Position numbers and translations under genes: made by a program
Shown here: positions 61,784 to 64,000 of the stretch, one piece after another
Position numbering within the stretch: position 1 is the first letter of the stretch
Layout of the letters: the number at the start of each line of letters is the position of its first letter
Assembly (NCBI RefSeq): GCF_001854885.1
Contig: NZ_MDDV01000001.1
Coordinates: 1-64,000, forward strand
Direction: 5' to 3'
DNA from: Ensifer sp. LCM 4579
GTDB taxonomy: Bacteria; Pseudomonadota; Alphaproteobacteria; Rhizobiales; Rhizobiaceae
Length of the DNA stretch: 64,000 nucleotides
Notes under the pieces: model-generated
Databases searched by the model: none
What the model was told of the DNA's origin: nothing
Seen by the model: only the letters and a program-made list of their open reading frames with translations

Positions 61784-62662
61784 TCAAGCCGCCTTGCTCT
61801 CGCTGCCGCCGCCCGGGTTCATCATTTCCTGCTCGACCGCGTCGATCGACGGTCGCTCATAGGCGGAGATCGTCTTGCGGCCATATTCGAGCGCCACCTG
61901 CGGAACGGAGCCGTTCATGTAGGCAAGCAGCGTCTGCTTGACGAGGACGTAGAGCCGGTTCTGCTTTTCGCGGACCGCCTTGATGTTGGAGACCAGGGGG
62001 GCAACGACCGAATAGGAGAGGAACACACCGAGCAGCGTACCGACGAGCGCTGCGGCGATCTTCGCACCCAGCACTTCCGGCGCCTCGCTGATCGCGCCCA
62101 TGGCCTTGATCACGCCGAGGACCGCGGCGACGATGCCGATCGCGGGCAGGGCGTCGCTCATGGTCGTCAGTGCGTGATAGCACTTCATCTTGTCATGGGT
62201 GATCGTCTGGATCTCCTCGTCCATCAGCGCTTCGATCTCGTGCGATCGGGCGTTGCCGATGATGATCAGGCGCACGTAGTCGCAGATGAAGGCCGTCAAT
62301 TCCCTGTTTTGAAGAACGGTGGGTGCGGACTGGAAGATCGAGGATTCGTCGGGATTGTCGATGTGGCTTTCGATCTCGTTGCGCGACTTGGTTCTGAGAT
62401 CGCGCATCAGGCTGTAGAGCACGCCAAGGGTGTCGAGATAGTGGCGCTCCTTCGGTACCTTGTGCTTGAAGGCTTCGCCGAGCGCCTTGCCGGTGTCCTT
62501 CACCACCTTCATCGAATTCGCCATGATGAAGCCGCCAATACCGGCGCCGCCGATGATCATCAGCTCGAACGGCTGGTTCAGGACTTCCAGATGGCCGCCC
62601 ATCGCGACGTAACCGCCGAGAATACAGCCGAAAGTCACAAGGAGTCCGATGATGATGTTCAT
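61784..62662 (-). CDS. motA: Flagellar stator protein MotA
   Basis: The 292-residue protein has four membrane segments: [60 protein letters not shown] and the [20 protein letters not shown] region, with a cytoplasmic loop between. With MotB it forms the proton channel. The ATG at 62662 starts the minus-strand motor operon; the 211-bp gap to the divergent DUF1217 gene should hold both promoters. Confidence 0.95.
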   Translation of the reverse strand: MNIIIGLLVTFGCILGGYVAMGGHLEVLNQPFELMIIGGAGIGGFIMANSMKVVKDTGKALGEAFKHKVPKERHYLDTLGVLYSLMRDLRTKSRNEIESHIDNPDESSIFQSAPTVLQNRELTAFICDYVRLIIIGNARSHEIEALMDEEIQTITHDKMKCYHALTTMSDALPAIGIVAAVLGVIKAMGAISEAPEVLGAKIAAALVGTLLGVFLSYSVVAPLVSNIKAVREKQNRLYVLVKQTLLAYMNGSVPQVALEYGRKTISAYERPSIDAVEQEMMNPGGGSESKAA

Positions 62663-62873
62663 TGTCGATACCTGTCGCGATCGTGATTTCCCTCGGATGG
62701 AATAGAATTTCATCCTTGCGTGAGGCTGGCCGTAAAACCGATCGGCGCCCCGGCCGCGGATCAGGTTCGCGCAAGCAAGTCGGGTCAGGATTTTGCCAGC
62801 GTCGGGCCCGAATCGCGTCCGGCTTCTCTATAGGCGAAGCGGGATTCCCGCTCGAATTCGGACGGGGCAATTC

Positions 62874-63653
62874 GTGACGACGACCTACACGAGCTACAGA
62901 CTGATCACCGCCGACCTCACGAAGTCGCTTGAGCGCGTCTCCGAGCAGCCGGACGTCGCCCGCGAGACGGAGTATTACCTCTCGAAGATAGGCAGCATCA
63001 AAACGCTCGACGAGTTCTTTGCCGACAGCCGGCTCTATAATTACGCGATGAAGGCGCATGGCCTGGAGGACATGGCCTATGCCAAGGCCTTCATGCGAAA
63101 AGTGCTGACCGAGGGCATTGACAGCGACGACGCCTTTGCCAACAAGCTGTCGGATAACCGCTACAAGGCGCTGGTCGAGTCACTGAATTTCGCACGGCAT
63201 GGCGAAGCGGCCACGGCCTTCGACAGGGCCCAGCAGGGGGTCGTCGACAAATATGCGCGCCAGACGCTCGAGGAGAATGCCGGACAGGAGAATACCGGCG
63301 TCAGGCTGGCGCTCTATTTCCAGCGCACGGCTCCAGCGATCACCAGTGCCTACGAGATCATCGCCGACGAGGCGTTGGCGCAGGTCGTTCGAACCGTTCT
63401 GCAACTGCCCGACGAATTCGCCGCGACCGACGTGGACCAGCAGGCGAAAACCATCGAGAAGGCGATCGAGCTCGAGGATTTCCGGGATCCAGGCAAACTC
63501 TCGGCATTCCTCGACCGCTTCACCGCCATTTGGGAGATCGAGCACTCCTCCGACAGCTACGACCCGCTTGCGGTGTTCGGTTCTGCGAGCGGTTACGGCA
63601 TCTCGGCCGACCTGCTGCTCTCCATCAACAACCTGAAACTCGGGGGGCGCTGA
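62874..63653 (+). CDS. DUF1217-family flagellar-cluster protein
   Basis: The 259-residue protein (TSYRLITADLTKSLERVSEQ; EYYLSKIGSIKTLDEFFADS; LYNYAMKAHGLEDMAYAKAF) belongs to the DUF1217 group found next to flgF in Rhizobiales. It is mostly helical without a signal peptide. A GTG at 62874 after GGACGGGGC is the likely start. The exact function is unknown; the link to rod/hook genes is from position. Confidence 0.82.
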   Translation: MTTTYTSYRLITADLTKSLERVSEQPDVARETEYYLSKIGSIKTLDEFFADSRLYNYAMKAHGLEDMAYAKAFMRKVLTEGIDSDDAFANKLSDNRYKALVESLNFARHGEAATAFDRAQQGVVDKYARQTLEENAGQENTGVRLALYFQRTAPAITSAYEIIADEALAQVVRTVLQLPDEFAATDVDQQAKTIEKAIELEDFRDPGKLSAFLDRFTAIWEIEHSSDSYDPLAVFGSASGYGISADLLLSINNLKLGGR

Positions 63654-63654
63654 C

Positions 63655-64000
63655 GTGCAGACCGGCCTCTATGTCGCGCTTTCGTCGCAGATGGCGCTCG
63701 AAAAGCGCCTCAACACGCTTGCGGACAATATTGCGAATTCCAACACCGTCGGCTTCCGCGCTACGGAAGTGAAATTCAACCAGGTGCTCGGCGACACGAA
63801 GCCGACCAAGGTCTCCTATGTGTCGGAAGGCGAGGAATATCTGAACACCGGCAGCGGCTCGCTGGCGCGGACCGGCGCAACGCTTGACTTTGCCGTCCGG
63901 GGGGACGCCTGGTTGTCGATCGAGACGCCTGCCGGTCCGGCGCTCACCCGGGACGGCCGCTTCACCCTGACCGAGGCGGGAGAACTTGTCACCATCAAGG
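63655..64000 (+). CDS. flgF: Flagellar basal-body rod protein FlgF (5' part, cut by window end)
   Basis: The first 115 codons encode MQTGLYVALSSQMALEKRLN followed by TLADNIANSNTVGFRATEVK, the conserved N-terminal helix motif of rod/hook proteins. The GDAWLSIETPAGPALTRDGR segment begins the beta domain. The GTG start lies two bases after the DUF1217 stop. The rest is outside the window. Confidence 0.92.
   Translation, partial: MQTGLYVALSSQMALEKRLNTLADNIANSNTVGFRATEVKFNQVLGDTKPTKVSYVSEGEEYLNTGSGSLARTGATLDFAVRGDAWLSIETPAGPALTRDGRFTLTEAGELVTIK

Noticed and set aside
58647-61941. Long plus-strand frames (490 and 681 codons) opposite flhB, fliG, fliN and fliM
   Set aside because: All cover conserved motor genes on the minus strand and show no recognisable domains.

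Overview
The window looks like a Sinorhizobium/Ensifer-type rhizobial chromosome (Alphaproteobacteria, Rhizobiaceae). The evidence is the gene order icpA-cheS-cheY1-cheA-cheW-cheR-cheB-cheY2-cheD-cheT-fliF-visN-visR, the motA-fliM-fliN-fliG-flhB group on the opposite strand, and a rhizobial L-rhamnose locus (rhaDI divergent from rhaR-S-T-P-Q-U-K). Species cannot be fixed from the sequence alone.

Positions 1-30793 are the right part of a temperate phage; its left end lies outside the window. It combines lambda-type packaging and head genes (TerS, GpA-type TerL, gpW, portal, S49 protease with a scaffold-like tail, decoration protein, capsid, head-tail joiner) with a P2-type contractile tail (V, W/gp25, J, I, two fibre proteins, sheath, tube, E/E' chaperone with a -1 frameshift, tape measure, U, X, D). 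A lysis block, a small HTH protein, a tyrosine integrase and a putative exported protein follow. The right end is a 52-bp 3' piece of a tRNA-Phe(GAA) gene, so the intact tRNA should lie left of the window. Transcribed against the structural genes is a four-gene overlapping operon (2756 to 1401). Six intergenic copies of the palindrome TATGC-N5-GCATA, several overlapping plausible promoters, look like the phage operator set.

Positions 30794-32542 hold small chromosomal genes: a YbaK-type deacylase, a GlsB/YeaQ membrane protein and small unknowns. Positions 32543-43631 form the rhamnose regulon: isomerase and aldolase/dehydrogenase on the minus strand, then repressor, ABC importer, mutarotase and kinase on the plus strand. 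A structured repeat block sits between rhaS and rhaT, and an 11-bp inverted repeat lies in the divergent control region.

Positions 44489-64000 are the chemotaxis and flagellar cluster. The plus-strand che operon runs from the soluble transducer icpA to cheT, then fliF (with a clear terminator) and the LuxR-type regulator pair visN/visR. The minus-strand operon motA-fliM-fliN-fliG-flhB-orf converges on visR. A DUF1217 gene and the start of flgF read rightward at the edge. Unusual points are a globin-like IcpA domain lacking the expected haem-ligand histidine and a FliN with an FG/DFG-rich disordered region plus a FliM-like N-terminal peptide.
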